A DNA stretch of 64,000 nt from JBDHTQ01 sp039808765 (GCA_039808765.1 JBDHTQ010000008.1:50136-114135); one strand, 5' to 3'; shown: positions 17,590-26,449, numbered from the stretch's first letter. Numbers and translations are program-made. The notes: generated by a model not told the origin, from the sequence alone.

Positions 17590-19710
17590 CTAGCTGAGGG
17601 AAATTTGGTTTTTTGGGTTCTTTCGTTGTTGCGTAAGATGATTTCTCGCTGCGGCTTTGCGTTTGGCTACACGTGGATTTTTGAGCACGTCAATTAATCT
17701 TTGTTGTTGGCCTGTGCCGACACTAATCATAGCATAATTGTAGACATGATCTCCATTGGGTTGGCGTCGGGCCTGTTTGGGATAAATGCCCAAAGAATAC
17801 TCATTATCGCCATGATGAAGAAGATAAGCCAGATACCTTTGAATCTCAGCCATTTGTTGTTCGGTCGCTGTAAGACTTACTTCCGTACTTACAAACTGAT
17901 CACCCCGCCAACGTTTTTCCCATTGAGCATTGTTAATTTGAGCTAAAATATTTTTTAGCGTTTTTTTCCCGATTTTATTGGGTTTTGGGCGACATGATGC
18001 TGCCTGAAATTGGAGTCTGAAAGATCGTGAGAGTGTTGTTCTCAACGCTTTACTTCCCATAAGTCGGTGGCGACGCGAAGCGTAAGGCTTGATTAAGCGA
18101 GCATCATCAGGAACATTACTAAAATCATTCAAGTCATAACCAGGAGTGTTAACATAGTACTCATCGACGGACACGAGTTGAATACCATCTTTCAGCCTTT
18201 GTGTAATTTTAGACAGCAATGGATCATATCTATCTTGTGGCCAAATAACCTCACCTTTCGGTGTAACGCGTATGCTGTCAAAGAGCTTTTTTACAAAACT
18301 TCCATGTTTCTGGGAAAATGTTTGATGTGCGCTCGTTTGAGCCATAAAAGATACGCCGATATGTTTTGGTTCGATCAATCCAATTTCTTCGCCTAAACGT
18401 ACCATCATCTCGTTTAGGTACTCTTGGTCAACTTTAACATTTCCGAACTGATCTAATGTTCCCCCATTAAGAATGTGTGTAACCAATTTTAAATTATCCT
18501 CGGAGCGGAAATGGGGCTTTCTTACGAGTGTTAATTGTTTCACGTTAGGGTCGGTATCTTTTGACCTCAGACCATAGAGAGCACCAGCCAGCCCGATTGC
18601 TAATATGAGGTCAGGCTCTTGAACCGTTTCGGTAAACTTGGACGTATATAGGTCATTTGTTCGAACCTCAAGCCGACCAAAGGCATGGCGTAAATACGTC
18701 ATTCGGGATATACCTACACCCATATAGCGCAAACATTCTTTTTGTTTGTCGTCTTTTGAAATAAGTGATGCAGCATCATAAAATGCACGTGCCATCCCTG
18801 CTAGAGCATAACGACCATGGGTGTGATAGTACGGTGAGTTTGGGTCAAAAATATTATAACCTTTAATTGAAAAACTTATATTAGTATGATAACTGGGTGC
18901 TTCTGTGTGAAGCTGGTATTGATCAGCTCGCCTAAGAAGCTCTTTTTCCAAGAGTTTTCTGCGACGAATTTGCTCAAGTGGATCGCACTCACGAATTTGA
19001 AATTCTGTAATGCCTGGGGCATCATAATATCCACCCGCACGCCCTGTGCCAAAGCGCGGATAAAGAGCGCCCCTTAATTCAGGGGTGTGTTCATGCAATT
19101 CAAGGCAGAGAACATCTCGAGCGCCAAAACCTAGTACATCGCTCTGTCTGTGATCTCGGGTCATTTCTCTTAAAAAGTGATCGCGTTGTTCTACCCAGTG
19201 CTGAGAGGCATCTGCGTGTGGATACCCAGGAGGAAATTGATCAATGGATGTTTCTACTTCAGTGCCAACAACAGGGGCTATTCCCAATCGTTGAAATTCA
19301 TCTGTCAATCGGCCAATCTCATCCAAAATCTGACCTTGACCGAAGGCGTGAGAAAAACGCGTGCGATAACTTCCACTCTTAAGGACACTCTTTTGTGTGT
19401 TTAATATTGCGAAGGCTCGCGTCGTTTCATAAAGGTCACAGTAATCATTGTTTTTGAAGGATTCAAAGACAATCCAAGATGCTGGAGAAACTTGTGCTAA
19501 TCGCTTTGCTGTCTCGGTCATGGATAAATCAAAACTTACTAAATATGATGCTATATTATCGGGATTATCGGGATCTTGCTCAAAATGAATGCCGCAATTT
19601 CTATATTCTTCAGTATATATACCATAGCGGGTGTCAAAATTTTGTATCTCGATTTTAGTCTTCGGTTGGGTTGCAGTCGGTGATGTTTGTGGACGTTTGA
19701 TAATAGACAT
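17590..19710 (-). CDS. Glutamine-synthetase-fold-like protein with unknown C-terminal domain, paralogue 1
   Basis: A 706-residue protein I cannot match to a named enzyme. The order of motifs follows a glutamine synthetase active site: GTEVE (149-153, metal-binding strand), LELHEHTPEL (203-212), EFQIRECDPLEQ (236-247), YHTNISF (274-280, in the place of the GS ATP-binding histidine loop), RLEVRTND (346-353, as the GS R-x-E-x-R strand) and EPDLILAIGLAGALYGL (365-381, as the NPYLA helix). About 320 residues after that match nothing I know. An ATP-dependent carboxylate-amine ligase is the inferred activity; substrates are unknown. ATG 19710 has AAGGAG six bases upstream, so the earlier ATG at 19743 is not preferred. 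There is no signal peptide. Confidence 0.65.
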   Translation of the reverse strand: MSIIKRPQTSPTATQPKTKIEIQNFDTRYGIYTEEYRNCGIHFEQDPDNPDNIASYLVSFDLSMTETAKRLAQVSPASWIVFESFKNNDYCDLYETTRAFAILNTQKSVLKSGSYRTRFSHAFGQGQILDEIGRLTDEFQRLGIAPVVGTEVETSIDQFPPGYPHADASQHWVEQRDHFLREMTRDHRQSDVLGFGARDVLCLELHEHTPELRGALYPRFGTGRAGGYYDAPGITEFQIRECDPLEQIRRRKLLEKELLRRADQYQLHTEAPSYHTNISFSIKGYNIFDPNSPYYHTHGRYALAGMARAFYDAASLISKDDKQKECLRYMGVGISRMTYLRHAFGRLEVRTNDLYTSKFTETVQEPDLILAIGLAGALYGLRSKDTDPNVKQLTLVRKPHFRSEDNLKLVTHILNGGTLDQFGNVKVDQEYLNEMMVRLGEEIGLIEPKHIGVSFMAQTSAHQTFSQKHGSFVKKLFDSIRVTPKGEVIWPQDRYDPLLSKITQRLKDGIQLVSVDEYYVNTPGYDLNDFSNVPDDARLIKPYASRRHRLMGSKALRTTLSRSFRLQFQAASCRPKPNKIGKKTLKNILAQINNAQWEKRWRGDQFVSTEVSLTATEQQMAEIQRYLAYLLHHGDNEYSLGIYPKQARRQPNGDHVYNYAMISVGTGQQQRLIDVLKNPRVAKRKAAARNHLTQQRKNPKNQISLS

Positions 19711-19774
19711 GAAAAAGCTCCTTAAATGGTTGAAAATAGACATTAAAACGCCTCTAAAGATAGTATCTGTTTTT

Positions 19775-19879
19775 AGAGCGCATCTCCCTAAACAAGATGG
19801 ACGTGCTCTATTTTTGCTTTTGTCGCAAATATGTCGTCATCGATGGTCTCTACAATTCCATCTTCTCGTGATTTGTGCT
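19775..19879 (+). repeat. Dispersed extragenic palindromic repeat, copy B
   Basis: Diverged copy of the element at 13157: AGAGCGCATCTCC, then GTGCTCT and a T-rich run, CGCAAATATGTCGTC, GATGGTCTCT, and a CCATCTTCTCGTGATTTGTGCT end. It lies upstream of paralogue 1, between that gene and the duplicated epimerase fragment. Confidence 0.65.
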
Positions 19880-19931
19880 AATTCTCAAAAATTAGCAAAA
19901 CGAACTCGTGAAAAACAGGACAAAAAAGGAA

Positions 19932-20110
19932 GTATGGTTAATAAAGATTCACATCCACATCGATTTTAAAGCTTGTGACGACACTTTCTCCCGGTCCTAA
20001 GTTTTTGAGGCCGGTTTCGTCTTCATCGTAGCCAACCAGATCCATCATGCCCGGTACATGTGAGAGAGCCGTGACACGAAATTCCGGCTCACTTTTGTTA
20101 TGGGTAAAGC
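19932..20110 (-). pseudogene. Duplicated 3' end of the aldose-1-epimerase-like gene
   Basis: A 179-bp segment aligns without gaps to 22282-22460, the last part and stop of the intact epimerase gene. By hand I count six mismatches. All six are transitions and fall on third codon positions of the epimerase frame. Homology stops abruptly at both ends: upstream of 19932 and after 20110, where the paralogue 2 stop codon follows 11 bases on. It is a fragment with no start codon, not an expressed gene. Confidence 0.9.
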
Positions 20111-20120
20111 TCAAAAAATG

Positions 20121-22214
20121 TCACGCGAGTCGTGCGCATGAATGTTTTGGATGAAGGGGTTGTGATCTCACTCTGTTGTGTTTGCGGTAGGCCTCTCTAG
20201 GGTTTTTTAATACGTCCATGATTTTTTTGACGTCACTTACATTAGCGAAAAAAAAGTAATTTCCTTCTTTTTCGGGGTTATTAATCAACGAGAGTGGTGA
20301 TCTGGATGAATTCTTGCGAGAGAATAAAAAATTAACCTCATTGTTAATGGCTGTCATTTCATCTAGGTTAAAGGGCAAGTCAACTATTTGCCGGCAACTT
20401 TTCTCAAAAAATTGATCCCACTGTTTTTCTGAAAATTTTTGATATACCTCTTTAAGCATCTTAGTATGTACCCTACAGGGTTTTTTCGGAGCAATCGTGG
20501 AGGCTAATTTCTTGCGAAAAGGTGCTGAAAGAGTTGAAGAAAAGAGCTTGCTTTTTTTGAGTTTTTTGTGACGGGAAGCCTTGCACTCATCAATTCGGCA
20601 ATCTTCTCTGATATTGGAAAAATCGTTTAGGTCGTAGCCTGTTCTATTAACATAGGCGGGCTGTATATCATGGCACGTTACACCTTCATTAAGGGCTTTA
20701 AGACATTCTGAATGACGCGGATGATCGGCATACTTTGGCCAGATTATTTTTCTATCTTTCGTTATTTTTACCTGAGCAAACAACGTACGAATATAATCCT
20801 TAGTCTGTTGGGGTACATCATCATATTGTTTTATTAACTGCATAGGATGACACGCTTCCGGCATTGGTGGAATTAAATCAAGCTCTTGGGCAATGCGTAT
20901 AAGGGCGCCTTCTAAATAGTTATGATTACATTCTACATGACCATCCTCTGTAACGGTGCTGCCATTCAGCACATGAGCAACGAGTTTTAATTGATTTTTA
21001 TAGTGGCAGAATGGTTTTCGAACAAGGTAAAGTTTTTCAACGTTAGGGTCAAGCTTTGCATGTTTTAAACCATACAGAGCACCCGCGAGCGCAGCAACAA
21101 TGACGAGATCTGGTTCTTGATTAGTTGATTTAAAATCAAATGTTTCAAAACCATTTGTTCTCACTTCGAGACGATGGGGGGAAATACGTAAAAAAGTAAT
21201 ACGGGAGGTGTTGATGCCCATGTAGCGCAATGCTTTTCCCTCACTTTTATCGCGTGCAACAAGAGTGGGAATGTCGCTAAACGCTTTTGCCATCCCTGCA
21301 AGTGCATATTGCCCATGCGTGTGATAGGTCGGTGATTGGGGGTCAAAAATATTATTTCCATCTTTATCGACAAAGCTGAAATTATTATGATAACCTGCCG
21401 GAGTGGTGTGAAGCTGATAGGCATCAGCGAGACGAAGTAATATCTCAAGAACCTTCTTACGCGTTTTGCTTTGCTCGGGTGGCGAGCTGTAAATGGTTTG
21501 GATTTCCAAAACATTGGCAGCATCATAATATCCCGTTGACGATCTGGGGCCGAATTTATGTTCAAGTTTTCCGGCAAGCTCGGGGGTGTGCTCATGCATT
21601 TCTAGCAAGAGCGTTTCTCGTGCATTAAATTGACGAGCGTCATGACGCCGAGGATCATTTTTCATCGCTTTAAGAAAAATTTTTTTTCTTTTTTTCCACT
21701 CATCTGAATGTCCTCTATGCGGATAGCCTACAGGAAACATATCAAGACCGAACTCCATCTCTGTGCCGATTTGAGGACGAAAACCCAACTTATCGAGTTC
21801 TTTTGTGAGGCGTTCAATTTCACGATAAATAAAATCTTGTCCAAGTTGATCAGAGTATCGCGTTTTAAATCCATGCGGAATAATTGTCTCCCGTTGAACC
21901 GAGAGTAAATAATAATCACGAGTGAGATTTACAAGTTGGTCAAACGAATGGTCAGGAGATGCACTTAAATAATCAAAGGCCATCCATGATGTATGGGGTG
22001 CACGCGAAAGCATTTGAGCGGTTTTGGTCAGCGAATACTTGAAGTGCACACGGTCATGCACCCCTGTTTTTTTGTTAATCGGAAAGGTAATTCCGCATTC
22101 ATTATAATAGTCAATAAATTCTGAATAATTGCTCAAATTTAAACTACATTTTTCTTTATAAAAAACGCATGTTTCTTTGGTGATAAATCCTCTAAATTTA
22201 TTCAAAAATTTCAT
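20121..22214 (-). CDS. Glutamine-synthetase-fold-like protein with unknown C-terminal domain, paralogue 2
   Basis: A 697-residue paralogue of the gene at 17590, clearly diverged but collinear over its whole length. Shared motifs are GTEME (150-154), LEMHEHTPEL (204-213), GYYDA (228-232), YHNNFSF (275-281), RLEVRTNG (near 346), EPDLVIVAALAGALYGLK and, in the C-terminal domain, GYDLNDFSNI. The GS-like acidic and arginine positions are kept in both copies, so both are probably active. No export signal is seen. The start has only a weak AGAAAG upstream. It is bracketed by two copies of the epimerase 3' end, which suggests it was brought in or rearranged by recombination in that sequence. Confidence 0.65.
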   Translation of the reverse strand: MKFLNKFRGFITKETCVFYKEKCSLNLSNYSEFIDYYNECGITFPINKKTGVHDRVHFKYSLTKTAQMLSRAPHTSWMAFDYLSASPDHSFDQLVNLTRDYYLLSVQRETIIPHGFKTRYSDQLGQDFIYREIERLTKELDKLGFRPQIGTEMEFGLDMFPVGYPHRGHSDEWKKRKKIFLKAMKNDPRRHDARQFNARETLLLEMHEHTPELAGKLEHKFGPRSSTGYYDAANVLEIQTIYSSPPEQSKTRKKVLEILLRLADAYQLHTTPAGYHNNFSFVDKDGNNIFDPQSPTYHTHGQYALAGMAKAFSDIPTLVARDKSEGKALRYMGINTSRITFLRISPHRLEVRTNGFETFDFKSTNQEPDLVIVAALAGALYGLKHAKLDPNVEKLYLVRKPFCHYKNQLKLVAHVLNGSTVTEDGHVECNHNYLEGALIRIAQELDLIPPMPEACHPMQLIKQYDDVPQQTKDYIRTLFAQVKITKDRKIIWPKYADHPRHSECLKALNEGVTCHDIQPAYVNRTGYDLNDFSNIREDCRIDECKASRHKKLKKSKLFSSTLSAPFRKKLASTIAPKKPCRVHTKMLKEVYQKFSEKQWDQFFEKSCRQIVDLPFNLDEMTAINNEVNFLFSRKNSSRSPLSLINNPEKEGNYFFFANVSDVKKIMDVLKNPREAYRKHNRVRSQPLHPKHSCARLA

Positions 22215-22287
22215 AAATTTTCTTTCTGTTTGTTTGAATAAACAACAGTTTAAAAAAATGCAAACACGACATCAATAGTTTGTATGG

Positions 22288-23199
22288 TTAATAAAGATTC
22301 ACATCCACATCGATTTTAAAGCTTGTGACGACACTTTCTCCCGGTCCTAAGTTTTTGAGGCCAGTTTCGTCTTCATCGTAGCCAACTAGATCCATCATGC
22401 CCGGTACGTGTGAGAGAGCCGTGACACGAAATTCCGGTTCACTTTTGTTGTGGGTGAAGCCTAAATGAGATAAAAGTTTATGGGCCTTGATCATGAGGGA
22501 TATTTTTTTCTCGACGTATTCCGCGCTGAGCGTGCCCACCCAGTCATTAAACCAGCGCTCTTCACAGTTAATTTCAGCGAGTGTTAGTCCTTCTTTTAAA
22601 TCAAGGTTGAAGGGAATTTCAGCGGGTTTAAGAGGGACGCCCTGTGGGTCATTGTTCCATATTCCACCTACATTGGCGCATAAATGAGTGGATGCGTTAC
22701 CAGGTAAACGCATGGTTGCGCCCAATCCCCACGGCATTGTGCCAGTGTTTCCTTCGTATGAAAGTTCGTGCGTTACTTTTAGGTGATCGGTTTCGAGGTC
22801 ATAAATCGTCGTGAGTGAAAAATCGAACGGCCAAAAAGAATCTTTTTTATGAAAAAAACGAAATGATGCAGCGTTTTTACCGTCTTTCTTGCCGGTCCAC
22901 GGCTGTTGCCATGCAATGCCATTGTAAAAGAGCGGAAGATCAGAAAAATTGGGAGTGATGTCATAAACTTTTCCCTCCCACTTAAAGTGATTGTGCCGCA
23001 CGAGACCGCCGATCGGTGCGATGGGGGCTAAACTGAGCAGGCGCGGATCACAGGTCTCTGTAAGGTTTTCTTCGGGCGTGGGGACGAGTACAGGCACTGT
23101 CATCTTTTTGTGTTGAACATCTAACCGGACAACGGAAGCGCCGAGTTGCGGAGCAATTACACATCGTAAAAGGCTGTTTTGTAATTCGACGACTTCCAT
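22288..23199 (-). CDS. Aldose 1-epimerase family protein
   Basis: A 303-residue galactose-mutarotase-fold protein that would interconvert alpha and beta anomers of a hexose or act on a related sugar. The N-terminal LGASVVRLDV and the APIGGLVRHNHFKWEGK segment correspond to the substrate-binding region with conserved Arg and His; EFRVTALSHVPGM lies near the C-terminus. The exact sugar cannot be told. It is followed 82 bases upstream of the paralogue 2 start, and its last ~180 bp are duplicated at 19932-20110. The cyclophilin gene ends 17 bases before its start. Confidence 0.8.
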   Translation of the reverse strand: MEVVELQNSLLRCVIAPQLGASVVRLDVQHKKMTVPVLVPTPEENLTETCDPRLLSLAPIAPIGGLVRHNHFKWEGKVYDITPNFSDLPLFYNGIAWQQPWTGKKDGKNAASFRFFHKKDSFWPFDFSLTTIYDLETDHLKVTHELSYEGNTGTMPWGLGATMRLPGNASTHLCANVGGIWNNDPQGVPLKPAEIPFNLDLKEGLTLAEINCEERWFNDWVGTLSAEYVEKKISLMIKAHKLLSHLGFTHNKSEPEFRVTALSHVPGMMDLVGYDEDETGLKNLGPGESVVTSFKIDVDVNLY

Positions 23200-23216
23200 T
23201 ATCTTAAGCGCTTTGC

Positions 23217-23783
23217 TTATTGGGCTTTCTCGACATCAGCCATCACCTTCATGGTGATAATTTTGTCGGGATTGGTGACAGTACCATTGTTGCGTGAGTC
23301 GCCTTTTTTAATGTTGTCGACAAATTCCATGCCGCTTACCACTTGGCCCCAAACAGTATATTGTCCATCGAGATAATTTGCAGGAGCAAGGCAGATAAAA
23401 AATTGACTATCAGCGCTATTGGGGTTTTGTGCGCGAGCCATAGAAACTGTGCCGCGAACATGTTTCGCATCGGAGAATTCGGCATCAATTTTTTGTCCAG
23501 AGCCACCCATACCAGTGCCGGTGGGATCGCCACCCTGTGCCATAAAACCATCAATCACGCGGTGAAAAACGGTCCCATCATAAAATCCTTGACGGACAAG
23601 CTCTTTGATGCGGGCAACATGGTGCGGGGCCAAATCGGGGCGCAGTTGAATGGTTACGGTTCCATCTTTCAACTGCAAAAGGAGGGTGTTTTCAGGATCA
23701 AGAGTAGTGGACATAGCTTTCTCCATTGGTAAAAGGAGGGACATGGCCAACAGGGCAACAAAAAAACGACCAAGCAAACGCAT
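23217..23783 (-). CDS. Cyclophilin-type peptidyl-prolyl cis-trans isomerase, exported
   Basis: A 188-residue cyclophilin. An N-terminal hydrophobic stretch (RFFVALLAMSLLLPM) looks like a signal peptide, so it probably assists folding in the periplasm. Core motifs are FHRVIDGFMAQGGDPTGTG (active-site F, R and Q), SMARA and SQFFICL, ending with YTVWGQVV. GAGGAGC is 5 bases before the ATG. It is probably co-transcribed with the epimerase gene downstream. Confidence 0.93.
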   Translation of the reverse strand: MRLLGRFFVALLAMSLLLPMEKAMSTTLDPENTLLLQLKDGTVTIQLRPDLAPHHVARIKELVRQGFYDGTVFHRVIDGFMAQGGDPTGTGMGGSGQKIDAEFSDAKHVRGTVSMARAQNPNSADSQFFICLAPANYLDGQYTVWGQVVSGMEFVDNIKKGDSRNNGTVTNPDKIITMKVMADVEKAQ

Positions 23784-24166
23784 GAACAGCTCCTCATGTA
23801 GGGATAAATGAAAGTGAAACCCTAAGCGATTTTTTTAGTTTTGACTAGCCGGATTGACTATGGGGAGCTTTTTATTCTGACTCCTCGCCATCATGACGAC
23901 AATAAGCTACGCCCTTTCAAATATGATGTACCATCATCATCGGAGCGCGATTGACCGTCCGTTGGAGCTTCTATTCGGTCTGGCGCGCAGTAGGTTGCTG
24001 GTTATATGCGATACATTTATTTCCTCCCTGTCGAAAGAGGGCAAAAATCCCCGAATCATTTGCGCCAGATAAAAAACTATCGTTTGAAAAAACTCACGAA
24101 TAATCCCTTGGCCGAAAAACAAAACAATAAAAATATGTGGATTTATGTCGTTTCTCCCGTTATGAA
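23784..24166 (+). other. Intergenic stretch without a recognised gene
   Basis: About 380 bases between the cyclophilin start and the SRP RNA. I see no open frame with a ribosome binding site or family resemblance. It must hold the cyclophilin promoter (minus) and the SRP RNA promoter (plus); a TTGAAA near 24085 and AT-rich sequence to 24150 are compatible with the latter. The GC-richer part 23935-24000 could form an RNA structure but I do not recognise it. Confidence 0.4.
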
Positions 24167-24269
24167 GGGTTAGGGAGATTGGCGTGGGCGTTCATGTCGC
24201 CAACCCGGTCAGGGCCGAGAGGCAGCAGCCGTAACGAATTTCGGGCGGGTCGCTGTCCAATCCCCACCT
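24167..24269 (+). ncRNA. ffs: Signal recognition particle RNA (4.5S-type)
   Basis: The conserved SRP core reads GGTCAGGGCCGAGAGGCAGC then AGCC at 24207-24230. It has an apical GAGA tetraloop (GNRA type) and the asymmetric AGCAGCC internal loop bound by Ffh. The outer stem pairs GATTGG (24177-24182) with CCAATC and GGG/GGT with CCC/ACC near 24266. The flanking CCGTAACG and GGGCGGGTCGCTG match alphaproteobacterial versions from memory. The ends are estimated from the stem and may be off by a few bases. Any protein frame starting at 24137 would run through this RNA and is not used. Confidence 0.88.
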
Positions 24270-24331
24270 TTCTTTGCGCTTTCGGTTGGCGCCAGTGTAA
24301 GCGAAACTCGTTAGAAAGTGTAAGCGACAAC

Positions 24332-24820
24332 ATGTTAGAGAAAAAATCTCTCATGGACTGTGCATGCCGGCGGGCCACGCAGGATGATCTCGCAGGCTTG
24401 ACCCGGCACGTGGCTGTGCTCAATGCGTTTCATGATGACTACACCCCCGTGATTGGTCAGGATTATATAGACAATTGGCATCGTTTTGATTCGTATATCG
24501 CTGAAACCTCTGCAGGTGACATCATTGCTTTTGCGGCGGGGCATGAATGGCTTAATTTAAGTAAGGCGATTGTTCTTTTTGACCTTCAGCTTCTGAATGT
24601 CGATCCGTTGCATGTCCGGCAAGGGATTGGACGAAAATTGATGCATTTTTTATTGAAAGATAAATATGATGCGGGCGTGCGTCATTTTTATGTTCATCAT
24701 CAAGCGTGGAATAAGGCGGCGGGCGACTTTTATCTTTCTTTGGGGTTTGTTGAGCGCCCCCGCAGTCCCTACAAGCGGCTTTATTTAGCGGGTGAAAAAT
24801 TGAAAGAGTTTATAGATTAG
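24332..24820 (+). CDS. GNAT-family N-acetyltransferase
   Basis: A 162-residue acetyltransferase. RRATQDDLAGL marks the N-terminal strand, and LLNVDPLHVRQGIGRKLM contains the acetyl-CoA pyrophosphate-binding R-x-x-G-I-G loop (motif A); the C-terminal part has AAGDFYLSLGFVERP (motif B). The substrate is unknown. The open frame extends upstream to 24137 but that part overlaps the SRP RNA, so ATG 24332 is used; ATG 24353 is an alternative. It lies right after the SRP RNA. Confidence 0.85.
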   Translation: MLEKKSLMDCACRRATQDDLAGLTRHVAVLNAFHDDYTPVIGQDYIDNWHRFDSYIAETSAGDIIAFAAGHEWLNLSKAIVLFDLQLLNVDPLHVRQGIGRKLMHFLLKDKYDAGVRHFYVHHQAWNKAAGDFYLSLGFVERPRSPYKRLYLAGEKLKEFID

Positions 24821-24840
24821 AGCAAATCCCGAAAAGAAGC
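24819..24840 (-). repeat. Possible fragment of the dispersed repeat
   Basis: The reverse strand reads CTTCTTTTCGGGATTTGCTC, closely matching the terminal part of the copies at 37368-37632 and 13157. Only the end of the element is present, and it overlaps the GNAT stop codon. It is a weak call on its own. Confidence 0.35.
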
Positions 24841-24936
24841 TAATTTGCTTGAATTTTGCTCTCGCTTGTCGCTCGATGAATGTCTGAAATCTCACTTTGA
24901 AAAACCCACCATTCAAGGCAATTCTCAACCAAAAAC

Positions 24937-26088
24937 TCAGACTTTTTTACGAAACAATATCCAATAAACGTAAATTACAAATATATTACTACTTAAAGCA
25001 ACCAACAGGGCTATGATAGGACTCGTAAGATCGGCGATATATCCAAGTCCCACAGCAACGAGCGCGTAACAAATGCTTCCAGCAAGCGAAACCACCGATC
25101 CCATTGTTGCGCGCTGTTTATCGGTAAACTCTTGGTTCATTAAATCCCCCCGCGCGGTCATAGAGACACCGAAGGCAAGCGAGGTAGTGGTCATTAGCCA
25201 AGGAGAAAAAGGCGTGGGAAATATCAGTGCCACAAACCCAACCACGGTGAAGTAGAGGCTTCCACACATAAGAGATCGGCCATGGCCTAGGCGATCAATA
25301 ATCGTGCCCGAGAACCAGAAGCTCAGACCGGCGAACACGTTACTGCATGTACGAATGAAACCAATAGCCCAGACGGGAACAAGCATTTTATAAAAAGCAG
25401 CCTGAAGTTCGTGCGCAGCCTCGCCGAAACTGAATGAAACAATATCCGCCAGGCTGATAAGGCGTAGTTTCCAATTACATTTGAACGCAACGACAGCATT
25501 ACGAAGAGTATGAATGAGTGATTCTTGGGTGCGAACCACACACTTAGGCTCTTCAAACCACCAGCACAGCACAAAACACAAGAAGCGGGGAATAACCGAA
25601 AGCCATACAGCCATAGCCATGGAATGAAACGCAACAAACCCACCCAACGTAGCCGAAACACCCAAAGCCCACTGAAACATCGCGCTCGTCTTGCCTAATA
25701 CATCATGGTAACGGGCTTCTTGGCCTTCTTCTTTTAAAGACTCGTATAGCAAGGCACTGCTGGTGCCGCTAAACAAGGCTCGAGACAATCCCTCGAACAA
25801 CGCACCGGCAGCCAAGATCCAAAAATTCATGCCGAATGCATATAAAACCACACTAAGGAAAGAAAAGAACGACCCCACGATCAAAGTTTTCTTTCTGCCT
25901 ATGTAATCGGAGACAACTCCAGTCGGTACTTCCAGAAAAGCTTGTGAGAGATAAATAACCGAGAAGATGCTCATCGCCAAAGCGAATGAGCCCGCGATAC
26001 TTGCAAAGTAGAGAACGGCAAGCGGTCCATAAAGCCTAAAATCCAACAAAAAATTGAACAGATAGATTAGCCGAATGTTCTGTTTCAA
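24937..26088 (-). CDS. Major facilitator superfamily transporter
   Basis: A 383-residue membrane protein with about 12 predicted helices. The loop between helices 2 and 3 has VPTGVVSDYIGRKKT, a clear MFS motif A (G-x-x-x-D-x-x-G-R-K), and a second-half equivalent is FSGTIIDRLGHGRS. The substrate is not evident; drug or metabolite efflux is common in this type. It uses a TTG start, supported by AAGGAG seven bases upstream. Confidence 0.88.
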   Translation of the reverse strand: MKQNIRLIYLFNFLLDFRLYGPLAVLYFASIAGSFALAMSIFSVIYLSQAFLEVPTGVVSDYIGRKKTLIVGSFFSFLSVVLYAFGMNFWILAAGALFEGLSRALFSGTSSALLYESLKEEGQEARYHDVLGKTSAMFQWALGVSATLGGFVAFHSMAMAVWLSVIPRFLCFVLCWWFEEPKCVVRTQESLIHTLRNAVVAFKCNWKLRLISLADIVSFSFGEAAHELQAAFYKMLVPVWAIGFIRTCSNVFAGLSFWFSGTIIDRLGHGRSLMCGSLYFTVVGFVALIFPTPFSPWLMTTTSLAFGVSMTARGDLMNQEFTDKQRATMGSVVSLAGSICYALVAVGLGYIADLTSPIIALLVALSSNIFVIYVYWILFRKKV

Positions 26089-26179
26089 AAGAGGACTCCT
26101 TATTCATTCAGGAGTTTATAGAAGAATTAAATATTGAGCGAGGAATAAATTCAGAGTGAGGGAGAAAGAAACGCCATTA

Positions 26180-26449
26180 CTAAAGAGTTTTTTGGTTTGA
26201 AACCCACGCTTTCCCCCCCCACATTGACGGTAAATGATTCTTCTGACAAGCCGCAGCCCAGACAATTTGACTATCTGATAGGGCAGTGACAAATGTTGGT
26301 TTTCTAAAATCATTTGATGATATGCGGGAAATATACCTACTTGTTAAACCGTGATAATTTTCTCCATTCATAAGAACGAGAACGTTTTCCAAATCTTTTT
26401 CTAACTCACGATCTGGAATTCCGATTACGATCATCGACTGCTCCACCAT
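26180..26449 (-). CDS. Small hypothetical protein, possibly a remnant
   Basis: An 89-codon frame starting in the last bases of the gene at 26431 (19-base overlap). Beginning MIVIGIPDRELEKDLENVLV, it looks like a real N-terminus from about residue 6. The C-terminal half runs through a homopolymer of eight C at about 26213-26220 and resembles no family. It may be a small genuine protein or a gene truncated by a frameshift at the homopolymer. Confidence 0.35.
   Translation of the reverse strand: MVEQSMIVIGIPDRELEKDLENVLVLMNGENYHGLTSRYISRISSNDFRKPTFVTALSDSQIVWAAACQKNHLPSMWGGKAWVSNQKTL

Noticed and set aside
24137..24331. N-terminal extension of the GNAT frame back to 24137
   Set aside because: It runs through the SRP RNA and the translated residues look random; the ATG at 24332 matches the start of the GNAT domain.
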